From contig CM055608.1 in the NCBI GenBank assembly GCA_029379385.1, positions 25,666,350 through 25,730,349 on the forward strand: a DNA stretch of 64,000 nucleotides. The letters are read 5' to 3'. Positions within the stretch are counted from its first letter, which is position 1, and every line of letters begins with the position of its first letter. The translations under genes and the position numbers were made by a program. Below are positions 1 through 12,068 of the stretch, piece after piece. Below the pieces are notes generated by a model. That model saw only the letters and a program-made list of their open reading frames with translations. It made no database searches and was not told where the DNA came from. This DNA is from Quillaja saponaria (Eukaryota; Streptophyta; Magnoliopsida; Fabales; Quillajaceae).

Positions 1-255
1 TTTGTTTCTGATCGAATCGGAACGTTGAATTGCTTTAATTTAGTCTGGTTCTACTCTATTTCCACTATCCTTTCCAGTTCCATCGGAAAATTTCTGGTTG
101 ATCGAACTGAATCTAATGAAATTTCATCAAAATCGTATGCAACAATTTGATTTTCCGAAATTTATCTGCAACTCTATTGAATTTTTTTTTTAAATAGTTC
201 TATAACCATTCGAAATCTGTGTTTCAAAGAACTGAAAATATTAGAATCTTTGCAG
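1..255 (+). other. Intron tail upstream of the first visible exon
   Basis: AT-rich DNA with T-runs that ends in a strong splice acceptor (tctttgcag, ending at 255) directly before the open frame at 256. I read it as the 3' part of an intron of the helix-turn-helix-like gene. The donor and any earlier exon lie outside the window. No convincing ATG-started coding segment was seen here. Confidence 0.6.
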
Positions 256-1714
256 GTCGTGAGGAAGAGTCGGTCGAAGGTTGAGTGGATCTCCGAGGGC
301 CAAAAAGTCACCTCCGGCAAGACATTGAAGGGCTCTCCTGGATCCGACTCCACTGAGGCTTCCTGTTTGTCGAGAAATTCCAGCTCGCTATCAAGCGCGC
401 GAAGCTTACGCTGCGTTACCAGAGCTGAGAAAAAGCTTCCAATGGTACACGAGGAAAATCGAACAAAGCGCGTTGTTGGATCAGCTCACATTCGCCGCCG
501 AGCTGAAGCCATTTTGAAGTTGCTTTCTAGCGGTTGTTCTTCTGAAGTGAGGATCCGTCAACTGCTTGGTGACAGCCCTGACACAAGCAAAGCTCTCAGA
601 ATGTAATCTCTCTGACTCTAACTAACACACAAGCATGCACGCACACAACAGACCACGTGTCTTTTGGCGCGTGCCGTACACGTTACCTTTCCACACTGGT
701 TTATTTGGGAAGTCACATGCATGAAATATCAGTAGATTTTATAACACTAAAATGGTCAAATTGTTGAAAAATATTACATTTTTTACTTTTTCAATTTTTT
801 AATTTTTTTTTTCACAAGATTATTTGATAGTCTACCTAACACCATCCAATTAATTTTATTTTATAAACAATAAAATTCTTAAACTAAATTACTATTGACA
901 ATTAGTTTATTTTATAATATTAACTCGTTAATGTAATTCTTTAATTTATTGATGGTGTTTATGTGCATGTATGAATGAAATTTATTAATAAAAAATATGA
1001 TTCTTAATTCTAGATTTACACGCTATTAGTGATACTTGTGTACATATAATATCATTTTTCCCATTATTATTAAAACTATTATCAATATTACATTAAGTGA
1101 TCTATATTTGTAATATATAAGTGTATAGAAATGCTTGAAAAGGAAGGAGACTTGGCAAATCAGGTTGGACCATGTCTTGTTTCTGAACAGGGCCTTCCCT
1201 TCAACATAGCAATTAAAACCAAGCTTTGAAGTTGTGCATAGTAGCTTCAAAACTCAAGAGTCATGCTTTGTTGCTAATTTGCCAGAATCTGCATGACCAG
1301 AATGCATGATACATCCTCAGTTTATCAGACCTTCCCTTTCTTCTGGGGTACACTTAGGCGTACTCTTTAACCGTTGGCTACGTCTCAGTTGTGGAAGATA
1401 CTATGCAATGTAGTTCTTTTAAAAAAAAAAAAAAAAAAAAAAATTGAATGAAAGCCCAATAATGAATAATGCCATCTTCTGCAGGTTATTAAAACTGGAG
1501 GAAGTGAAAAGAACAGGCACAGGAGGCCGTCATGACCCCTATGTTTACACGGTATGCATATCTGCTAATTAATTTTAAACCTTTATTTAAGTCCTCGAAA
1601 TATCATTTGTTAGAGATAATATATTGCTGAAAACTCCAATTGGGGTCTTTCTTGATCATCTTTTTTTCCTTTTTTTTCTTTTTACAGATAGCAGCAGAAA
1701 GTTATTATAATTAA
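256..1714 (+). CDS. Small plant protein with C-terminal helix-turn-helix-like region, 5'-partial
   Basis: Three exons can be joined in frame: 256-602, 1485-1551 and 1688-1714, ending at TAA. The splice sites are canonical: acceptors tttgcag, tctgcag and tttacag; donors AAT|GTAATC and ACG|GTATGC. The first visible exon begins at an acceptor, so upstream coding sequence is missing. The visible product is 146 residues. The first ~70 are Ser/Lys/Arg-rich and probably disordered. The last ~70 form a compact basic region (RRRAEAILKLLSSG..., then LLKLEEVKRTGTGGRHDPYVYT) that looks like a helix-turn-helix three-helical bundle followed by a winged-helix-style beta turn. It ends AAESYYN. This type of domain occurs in small plant proteins of unknown function; DNA binding is an inference. 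The gene is convergent with the M16 protease gene, whose stop codon lies about 500 bp downstream. Confidence 0.8.
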
Positions 1715-2219
1715 GGTAGTTCAGCCTGCATGGTGCATAGGTATTTCACTTTACCACCATTAGATACTTAAAAGACAACCTTAACATCACTGGATAATCA
1801 TCATGTCTGGTTAAAGGAAGGCTGTATAGCCAGTGAAGTTTACATACACATAGCATTTCAGTTATCACAAATTGTGAAGAAAATTTGGTCTTACTTACTC
1901 GACGGGTATATAAATGAGATATTGAAATGTCCAAGAAGTCTAATTTATTACTTGCACGCACACAATTTTATTTTGATGTTGTCATTAAGTCCTCTAACAT
2001 CATAAATTGGAATTAAAGGTTTCAGTGCTACTGGAAAAAAAAGATTACATTAACTTCAGAAATCAATTGGCAGCACTTAAAATGTCAATTGACTCGAAAC
2101 ATTTTGTCCAGTTGATAAGGTTTCAGTCTTCAGTATCCTTTCACACTGTGTATAACTGAGATGGGGAGTTCCAGCAATCCCCAGTTTTCTTTACTAACAA
2201 AGGTGGAAGATCAAACTCC
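1715..2219. other. Tail-to-tail intergenic spacer with both 3' UTRs
   Basis: A 505-bp spacer between the stop codons of two convergent genes. It contains AATAAA-like polyadenylation signals on both strands, for example the complement of tttatt near 1942 for the - strand gene. No ORF or RNA gene was seen. Confidence 0.5.
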
Positions 2220-5200
2220 CTACAACTTCATGTGACCAAAACCTCCCTTGAATGAACCATAAAGAGGTTGTGATCTTTGGAAAGTGAAAATATCATCTAT
2301 TTTCACTGGGTGTGGTTGTGAAGATTCGCTGTTATTATCTGCTATATACTCGGAAGAATGTAGGTTCCCATATACTCGTAGGCTTAACGTCTTCTTTTGA
2401 GGTGCACCAACTTTGACATAATCATCAAAGAACTCTATTAATTCTTGTCGAGACAGTTGCCTTAATTCCGCAACCTGTTTCAACACAACCCAAAAGAATC
2501 ACTGTTTGAGTTTGAAACTTCAAATGTATGGCAGTTGAAATAAAATTATTTCTCAGTTATTTCATACTCCCTTCAAAAGTTTTCTTGTCCTTGTCATTTT
2601 TGTTCAAAATAAGAAGTCATGTACAGATTGTGTATTTTCCTATTTTACATTTTCTACCGCAAATACAGCTGCTGAAGGAGGAGGAGGAAAGCAGGAATAA
2701 GAAAAGAAATAATCAGTATGGTCTCTAACTGTACCTCAGACTCTCTTCTATTAAACTTCAGAGTTCCATTATAAATCTCTCGCCAGTAAAATGCAGACTC
2801 TTCACTCAAGTTCTTGTGTTTCTCAAGCTTCATATCTATCAATGTATTTACATTGCTCTGTACAACAAGCAGTTCAACAGTTAATCTTATTTAAAACGTC
2901 AGTCCGAAGAGCAAACACATACCATGAAGCCCATGAATTGAAAGGTTCAGTCGAAACATCAAGAATATTCAATACAAAGGCCAGTCTACATCCTCAACCC
3001 ACACAAGCTATATCATCAAAGTCAACCTCATCTTGTGAAAAGAGAAGAACAGCTAAACTATCAAAGAGAAGATAATTCTATTGCTGTATGGGTTACAGTT
3101 CAAGTTACTCCATCCCTCAAGACAGTTAGGGACACTATTTTATAGCCACAAAAAATGAGAAGGTTGTAGGATTTGTCTCAATGAGCTATAAGCAGCAATC
3201 TACAATTGTCTATTATTCACCATAAACCGTGTCATATTTTTCGAACTACTATATATCTTTCCAAGAAAAGGCAATCACCAGTCCTCTGTATGTTCGCACT
3301 TCATACCAAGTGGCTTTACAGCCTTATACTTTTCTTTCTCAATAAAAAAGAAGAAGATATGCCACATATTTACAATTCCAGTTAGAAGTATTTAAAAGTA
3401 ACCTCCAAAGAATCACTCTTGCACATCTACCAGAAATATAGTGGAGAATAGATATTTTCCACAAAATATGATAAGAGGAAGAAAAAAATCAGAGTCATTG
3501 TGTAGACAACACTGTGCTGGTTATGACAATATCCATATTCCATATATAATCAATATGTAATTAAATTGAAGTATATTTAGAACTATCACACCTTGAATTC
3601 ATCAGCAGTCATCTCATAAAGTTTACTCTCAAACATCTTTAAAAATGCCTCAACCCTCTGCTCAATGCCCCCTGGACCCTGCAAATAGCAGAGCACTTAT
3701 GATTAGGACAACCACTGGGCACAGAAAGTAAGAGATCAGTGCTAGATACCTTCACTGTGGATTGAATAATAAATTGCAGCCCGAGAATACCAGAATCATT
3801 CCTATACATTTATTAACAATTTAGAAGTTAGAAACAAGGGGCAGTTTCTCCAAGCTAAATGGAACCTAGAGACACATTGCTGTACGTACCTCTGCATAAG
3901 CACAGTAATGTACCCAAGTTGCTCAACCGATCTAAGCTGGTGGAATGCTGGTTGCTTTGCAATAAGAGCAAAAAGCTGAAGTTTAACATTCATCTTAAAG
4001 TCATCCCGATGTACCTAGAAATTGTCAACAGGATTGCATATCAGTACAGCTTCAAAGCCACCAATTTATAAATTTAATCTACTGAAAAGAGTCAAAGACT
4101 TCAAAATGTGAGATAACATATTAAAGAAAAGTGAGCATGTTATTAGCTCACAAAGTCATCAAAACGCTTGAAAGACCAGATTGACAAAATCACTTTCAAG
4201 GCCATGATTTTTGCAGGCATGCACCTACGGAGCATGTTTTCTTGAAATATATGTCACTGTAAACAAAATAGAATGAGGAAAATGGTTGTGGGCTTGATTG
4301 GTTAATCAAGGCCTACACCTATAACCTTTATTTATAGTAAACAATAAAACGTAGACTTCCACACCTAAGCAATGTGGGACTTAACAATACATTACTACTA
4401 TATTCCTAACAAGGGCCTTGAGTTAAGATCTCATTATTTTGAAGATTGAGGTTAATACTTGTGATTTAGGAAAGATTGGAATCTTAACACGGAAGTCAAG
4501 TCCTCCTTAGTTCTTAATATATATGAGGCAGAATTTAGACAAAAATATAGAACACCTTGTGCTTAGGTGGCATCATTTAGACACAGATAGAGGACATCTC
4601 ATGCTTACAGTTGTAAGCTTATGGGAGCTACCAGCCAACTCATCCCTCCTTCTAGAATCTATAGACAAGAGTCCTTAGACCATTTGAGAGCAGACTTGCA
4701 AGCAGTCCTCACTGCAGTAAGTATCATTTTCAGCCATGATCCTTTTCTAAAAGTGATTATTTTTATCCAGAGTCAATATTATATGTTAAAAACTGGTTTT
4801 CAATATATTCTTTGTCAGACTTACAACTAAAGTAATAACTGTTTTGTAAGCAAAGTTACCTGAATATAGTGAACAAGAGCAGAATTCTCATCACTTGGAT
4901 TTAGGCCTTCTGAGGGGTAGAAGTAGCTCATGCCCTTTTCAAGCTTAACAACCCTATTTGTCAAATGCTGGGATGGAAATAACTGTTGGCATAGAGGGTT
5001 TAAACCCCTAAAGAGAACACCTTCTGTATGCTGAATCATCGACTCTGCTTCACTGCTGTCTATGTTTCCTATGTTTAAAGAAAGTTTTGCATTTGCATAT
5101 TTCAAGTAATTAATCATATACAAGGGCTATAACTCAACAATTTAAGAAAAGAAATTGAAATATAAGAACCTGCAATGTAACATTCTAGGAAGGCCTTGGA

Positions 5201-8200
5201 GAGCATTTTGGGAACAAATTTAGCAAGATCTTCAGCTTCAAGAAGAGGAAGTGTTTCAAGCTTTTCTATCCAAGGCCAAGACTGATTTTGCAGTATTAGG
5301 GCGCAATAGTACATAGCCTGCTGATAAGGTTGTTGAAATTTGAAATTCTGGTACTTCTTTGTAACTGTTTCCTGATAAAAATATGTACCAAAATAACCAT
5401 AAAACCTTTTAATAGATACACAATGCAAGGTAAGTTTCAAACTGATCAACTACTTCTGTTAATTATAATAATTTTCCTTTTTTCGTCCTTCCAATTTTCT
5501 TCTTTTGTTCGAGGAAAAAGAGACAAGAGAAGCAATCAAAGTACCAAACCCTGTGCTTGTGGTATAAACATTCCAGTACATGGGCACAAAAATCAATGTA
5601 GTCCAGAAAGACAGAAGATGGAGAAGACACAGCTGAATATAACTTCTTGTTATTTAATCTCAATGAACACATAAAACAAAATAAAAACCCAGATTACATG
5701 GGGGAGGAGATGCACTTATGCAGTGAGATGCCCAGACCTTGGAAGAAACTATTCTCCGTGGAAGTCCAAGAGCAGCACACCATACCAAAAAGTGCATATT
5801 CAGTATTTATTTAGCCGTTCTGATCATAAGCGGGGTTTTTTTTTTAAATAATGAATTTTATCATCAAAGTCCAAAAAGAGTCAACTTATGTGGTATTGAT
5901 GTTTAGACTCCACTTTCAATTTATATAGTAAGATACTTTTGTCCTTCCGACTTCTATTGCCTTGGGTGAATCTGCAGTTCTAATACTATCTAGGGTTTAT
6001 AATGAAAAAACTGAGTGCAATTCCCCTATATAGAGGAAGCCAGGTTATTAAACAAAATGATAATCTTGTCTGAGAGAAGATTATCTTCCCTAAATGCCTG
6101 CACATGAAAACACCAGAAACAAATTTGACATGTAAAAAGAATGTTTAACCATTACCTTGATAACAGAAAATCTGTCGGTTTTCACCTTGAATGTTGCAAT
6201 CTTTTCGACTACTGTTTCCAGTAAAATCCTCAATTTGTGATTGTAACCTAGAAGAATCACCTGAGGAAGAAAATAATGGACATGGTAATCAAGATTGATG
6301 CATCCCCCCATATCACACAACTGCACATTATTATTTTCAAATGCATCTCCAATGCAGTGTTTGTGTGTATTGACAAGAAAAGAAAATCTATCTGGATGAG
6401 AAGTAAAAAAGTACAAGAAGGAGGATACAGGTTCCTCCTAAGCAACAGAAGCAGAAAAAGTAAACTAGAGAAATAAACAACAAGAAGTGCTCGCTAATTT
6501 TCTTTCTTTACGATCCACCTATTGATCTGTGACATTTTTAGTGCTTTTTACCAATCGTAAATTTGAACCTTTTCATTAAAACCGTATGTTCATATCATTT
6601 GCATAACAACATTATGATAGACAAAGAATTATTACGTCTTTTTTTCCTCCATTTGAGAGCAGAATATAAACAAGGCAAGGAAAAAAAAGGAAGCATGTAA
6701 TGTTTATGTTTTATTGCTAACTATTACGTAGTGTCAAAGAACCAATTCAACCGAAGAGCATAAGATGTTATGTGAGACCCCACGACTAGGTTTTAATATC
6801 TTACATGTAGGGTTGGCAATGAACCAAGCTAGCTCGTAAGCAACTTGAAAGCTACTCGTTAAGAATTCAGCTCGAGCTAGACTCATTTACTAAAGGAGCC
6901 ACTCTTGAGCTTTACTTTTGAGCTCATTTAGTAAACGAGCCGAGCTCAATCTTTTACAAAACTCAGCTCATAAGTTTGCAAGCCGGCTTGTTAAGGATAA
7001 TTAAATATATTTAATTTTATTAACATAATACTAAAAGTCTAATACTATTGTTAATATAATATTCTAATAATTGTAGTGTTTTAAATAGGAATTGGAAACC
7101 AGCTAGAAGTCAGGAACACGCAAAAAAAAGATTAAAAATAAAAAGTAAAGAAAATAGATTAATAGGAATTAGGGAATTCGGATAGGGTTTCAACTTTCAC
7201 CAGCACTATACTTTCTCAGCCTCTCAAGCCTCACTGCCAGCCACACTCTTCTTTTTTCTCTCTCAATTTCAGCCACTTGGGCAATTCGTGTCAGAAAATT
7301 CGGGACTTGGACCCTTCTCTTCAGTCTCTAATGCAGCGAAGGAAGACATAATTCTGGTAACTGAAGGTCAGTATATATTTCTCTTGTTGGTCACTGGTCA
7401 GGGATTATGAACCTTTATGAACATCTAAATCACAATCTAAGATTATGGAATCTGTTTGAGTTTCTATTTTATTTTTGGTATAAGAAATTAAATAAGCATA
7501 CATGTAAATTTATTGAATATAAAGATCTTATTTTGCTTATATGGAATCTTTTTTTTTTTTCATATATATATATTTTTTTGTGTGTGGAAATTAGTGGTTA
7601 TTTCCTCATCGAAATCTCAAGATGTCATATTGAAAATAAAAATTATATCCCAATGAACTCTTTAATTGGGTTTCTCCCTCTCCACGCCTAGCTGCCTAAA
7701 TTGAAGTGTGCAAAGTTTTCCTTTTTCCCTTCCTAGGTTTGTAGTTAGAGTATAATTTAATGGCAAAAAGAAAAGAAAAAAAGAACTGAAAATTATATAT
7801 AAAGATGTTGTGCCTTATTCAACTAGCAAAATTGCTTGAAAAGCTTTTTTGGCAAAAGTAGGATGACTTAGGGTTTCAAAGTGGGCTGCAGAAAGGAGAG
7901 AAAAGCCACTACCCTCGCCATAAAAAATCTCAGATCTACATTAAACTACTTTCACCCACCCAAAACCATCACCATCATCGCATTGCCCAACCCAAAACTG
8001 GCCATCCAGAAGGATCTCTATCAATTTCCAGCCATCGGAAAAGTGGCTGGAGATTTCACTGTGAAATTTTCCGAAAATTTTCCCTCATGTTCAGAAAGGG
8101 CCGATATACACATCCCAACTGTACTTTAGTCTTTCTAACTACATTTAGACCATTTGGAGATGGAGAATTTACATCATCAGAAAATTCAGAGTCTCCAGAT

Positions 8201-11200
8201 TTATTGTGATAACTGATTTCAAGACTAAGAAATCACAGTTCACCCAGCCATGTCCACTAACAAGGCAGGCTCCTCTCCAATTTTGGGGGCGAGTTCTCTC
8301 ATCATTTGGGTAAAATCAGTTAGGTATGGGAAGAGTCCACAATTTTGGGGGCGAGTTCTCCCATCATTAATCGTCCATTTAATTTCAATGGGCTTCAATC
8401 GAAAATAAGCAATCAATTGTTTTCCTTATAGTTATATTAAGGAAAAAAGTTAGCACCCAGATGAAACTCGAATGTCAGCTCATCTCTGTCAAAACAAATG
8501 AAGATGTTATTTCAATGTTGTACGAAGTAGGAGGTTTATTGATTGATGATGATGAATTGGAAAGCAAATTTGATTCAGAGTAAGGAGACTTGTTGGATGA
8601 TAACCTTCAGGTGCATTCCAATTTTGATTGTGTTAACAATATTCAATATGTCCCTGTCCCTTGCTGATTCATTCTTTTGTGAACTTGGATCCAGAGTTGG
8701 ATTATAAAGAGGCGGATGGTCATTTTTTAGATGTTTCTTGTTCTAGCTGTGGCATCCTTTCCCATTCTCCAGAGATAATCACGCCTTTAGAACCTTTAGA
8801 ATGAGAGATGGATGATTAAAAATCCTCAAACTTCATTGGATTTTTTATGTTTAAAATTATTGAGTACTTCAAGTCAAGAAGTGAAGTTCACTGTCTCTGC
8901 AAATATTATAAACAGAAGGAAGACAAAGTTTGAAAGAGAAATGCAGAAGTTGGAGTCTTTTATTAATTATGGAAATAGTAGAGGGAAAAAAGGGAAATCA
9001 AGTATTTCTTAATAATGTTTGGCTCAGTTTTGGAACAGTCAACAAGGGAGTAGTATAGAATTTTCAGCATTAGCCCATTTGAGCATTTACTACAGCTATT
9101 CTAAGAGGATTCCTCTTTTCTGTTACTGGAGCGTAACAGGAGAATATCTTATGTAGTTCCTTTTGGAAACTCTTTTTATTTTTGCTATCTCTTTTATTTC
9201 AACAGAGGATTTCATATCCTCTTCCTTGTATTCCTTTCTTTCTTCTACTAATAAAACTTCTATACAAAAATAAAATAAAAAATCTTACACATAAAAAGTT
9301 AGAAAGGAAACTAACAGACATGATATTAAACATAATACCTGAAAACCACTATCTGTTTGGTTTATACCATAATATAAGCCAGCAACCTGAGCATAATAAG
9401 CTGCAAAATGAAATATAGTAATAATTCCTCTAAGATATAATCATATAATTAGCAAAAAGGCAGAACATTTCTACAGATAAACTTCTATAAAGAAGGCCAA
9501 GCTGTGGGAAGTCATAATTTTGCATCAAGACACCATATGTCAATTGAAAATTACTATAGAAATTATTTTTTTAAAAGAAGACCACTTCTCCTTTAAAGAA
9601 TACTATGAGGCATCTTACCATATTCATTCAAGTAATCCATTAGCAACCGTGTGAAAATATCAGTTAAAACTTCAGCTTCAGGGGAGTTGCCAGCATGGGG
9701 GCAATGAAAGTCTATCTTAACATAAGCCTTCGGAGTAAAAAACAATGTATCTGGCTTGTACCATAATGTTGAATATGGTGACCTTCGTAACAGAACTGGA
9801 AGATTGACCTGTTTCAACAGTCAATTACATAAACAAGATTAACATGCAGAAACACATAATCATGTGAAATTAGACTGAAAAATCACCATACCTTCTCTTG
9901 CGCATTTCTAATAGACAAGTCAGTGGGGATAAATACATTAGGTGCTGGAAGATGCAAATTTTCATCAGGAGCAGAAAGCATCCATTCCTGCATTAAAATC
10001 CAAAAAACTTTTTAAGAACTCTTAACTTATTCATTCATGATATTCTAAGCACGAAACAAATAGTACAAGTTTCAAGCCAAGCAAATAATTCATTAAGTCC
10101 AAATATATAGTTGTTTATTTGAGTACAAACCTGAATCAACGAGGAAGTAATTCTTTCAATGGAATATGTGGTTCCATACCATGGCTCAACCATATCAGTC
10201 TTCCCTTCAAAATTTTTTGACTCCCAAAATATTCTGTAGGACAATAAATTAGTGAGGATTACAGTATCATGAAAAAATGACTACAATAAGCTGGCAAGAG
10301 CTCAAGAAAAAGAGAAACAACAACCAAAAGCAGGATTGCTGTCAGAAACTAAGGTAAATGACACCATAAATAAGGTATTAGAATCTCATAATCATATTGA
10401 GTGAACTGAATTCCAATTAGCAAGCCAGAAACAGGTTCTTCACCTAAAGTTTATACAAGTACAGAAAGAGCTCAATGCCAATTGTACTTGTACCCAGAGC
10501 AAGAATTACAAAAAACACTGGCCTGCTATCACATAATTACATTTCTGCAGCAGTTCAAAGGATTTTCATAGTTAATGCTATCATATTAAAACATCAGCTT
10601 AGCTTTTCCTTTAATAGATCCAGAAAATCAGCTTCCGAGATTATCTAGCTACGTTTACTCATTTTACTGAGAAATTGGACTGCAAGTTCTGCAACAGTTC
10701 CCTTTAAATATTTTTAATCTCGTTAATTAAAACAAGAATGTGACGGTACAAGCTTGTATTTAGCAGCTCAGCAGCTCAGCAACTAATAAACGCTCCAACC
10801 ATAACACATTTATCACCTTCCACACAATGCAAAAAATTCATAAAGTTGGCTAATCTTAGTTCACTATATGTGCATCATAAAGTACGCAAAATAAAATAAA
10901 TTTCCAACAAATTGTAATTATTAGTTTAGTAAGAATTTCATCATCGACCCGCTCATCATTCCAGTGGGTTGCAGCAAAATTTATGGCCTCATTGGCTTAG
11001 AGTGAAAATAAATAAATAACTTCACCCGAGTACAAAGTCCAAAATCATATGATGACAAGTTTGGACCTCTTTTAATCGCCATTTCACCAGGTCTAAGAAA
11101 ATACTCACAAAATAAGATGTTCTATTCTTGCATTAAAAGCAAATGAAATATAATAATCTATTATATTAAAGCCTTATAAGACACATTCTTACCGCACATT

Positions 11201-12035
11201 GTTTGGAGAAAGCTCATCTAGAACCATTTGGATAATGCTTGGACAAAATTTAGAAAGTAAGGATGATCCAGACAACCAATCTTTAGGGGGATAAAACTGC
11301 AAAACAATTTTGATGTAGTAATTAGACTCATAAGGGACCATGAATGCGACCATGCCCAACCAGTGCAAGACTTTTCAAATTTACAACCATATAATCATCA
11401 TTTGTCATGGATAAAATGAGACTGAATAAAAGGAATCTATATATATCTATACTATTATAAAAGTCAGATACCCTTATGGTGTCTCCCTCTTTTTTAAAAT
11501 TTTGTTGGACCAAAATACTATATAATATTTTTATATTTAATTATGTACTCTTTTTAGTTGAAGGTTTCTAAGGTCATTTTTCAAGATTTGCTTAATACCA
11601 TTAGATTTGCTAAGACAACCACAACATGGTGGTAGAAACCAAAACTAATGGTGGATCCCACTCCCACCAGATGTTTACACTGCACTGCCGCTGCTGACTT
11701 TCCCAAAACAAGCTTAAATTCAACATTTCATTTATATCAAATGTTCAATTTATATTCATCTGCATTTATTTTTATTATTATAAAAATTTGAGATCTCCTT
11801 ATGATATTTTTTGTCTTTTAAATAATAAAAAATGTAAAAATAACTATCTAAATTAACTCTGTCTCAACTACAAACTTATATGAGCAAGCCTATTTTCAGG
11901 ACTGATTAAATATTTAACAAAATTCAGAAAAAATAAAAATAAATAAAGAAAAAAAGTTCCACCCACTCATAGTTATTTCTCCCATAACAAATTATTTTCA
12001 CTAAATAAAGTCTTTCAAGATTTCTATTCCCAATT

Positions 12036-12068
<33 letters not shown>

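Noticed and set aside
4258..4411. A full two-LTR element at this locus
   Set aside because: No second LTR, primer-binding site or purine tract was found within the intron; only one LTR is present.
7881..8129. 82-codon open stretch in protease intron 18
   Set aside because: No family motif, no splice-site support and it lies among repeat remnants; probably chance or transposon-derived.
12030..12068. Long T-run, and a long A-run near 12618-12644
   Set aside because: Ordinary homopolymers in plant introns, not informative alone.
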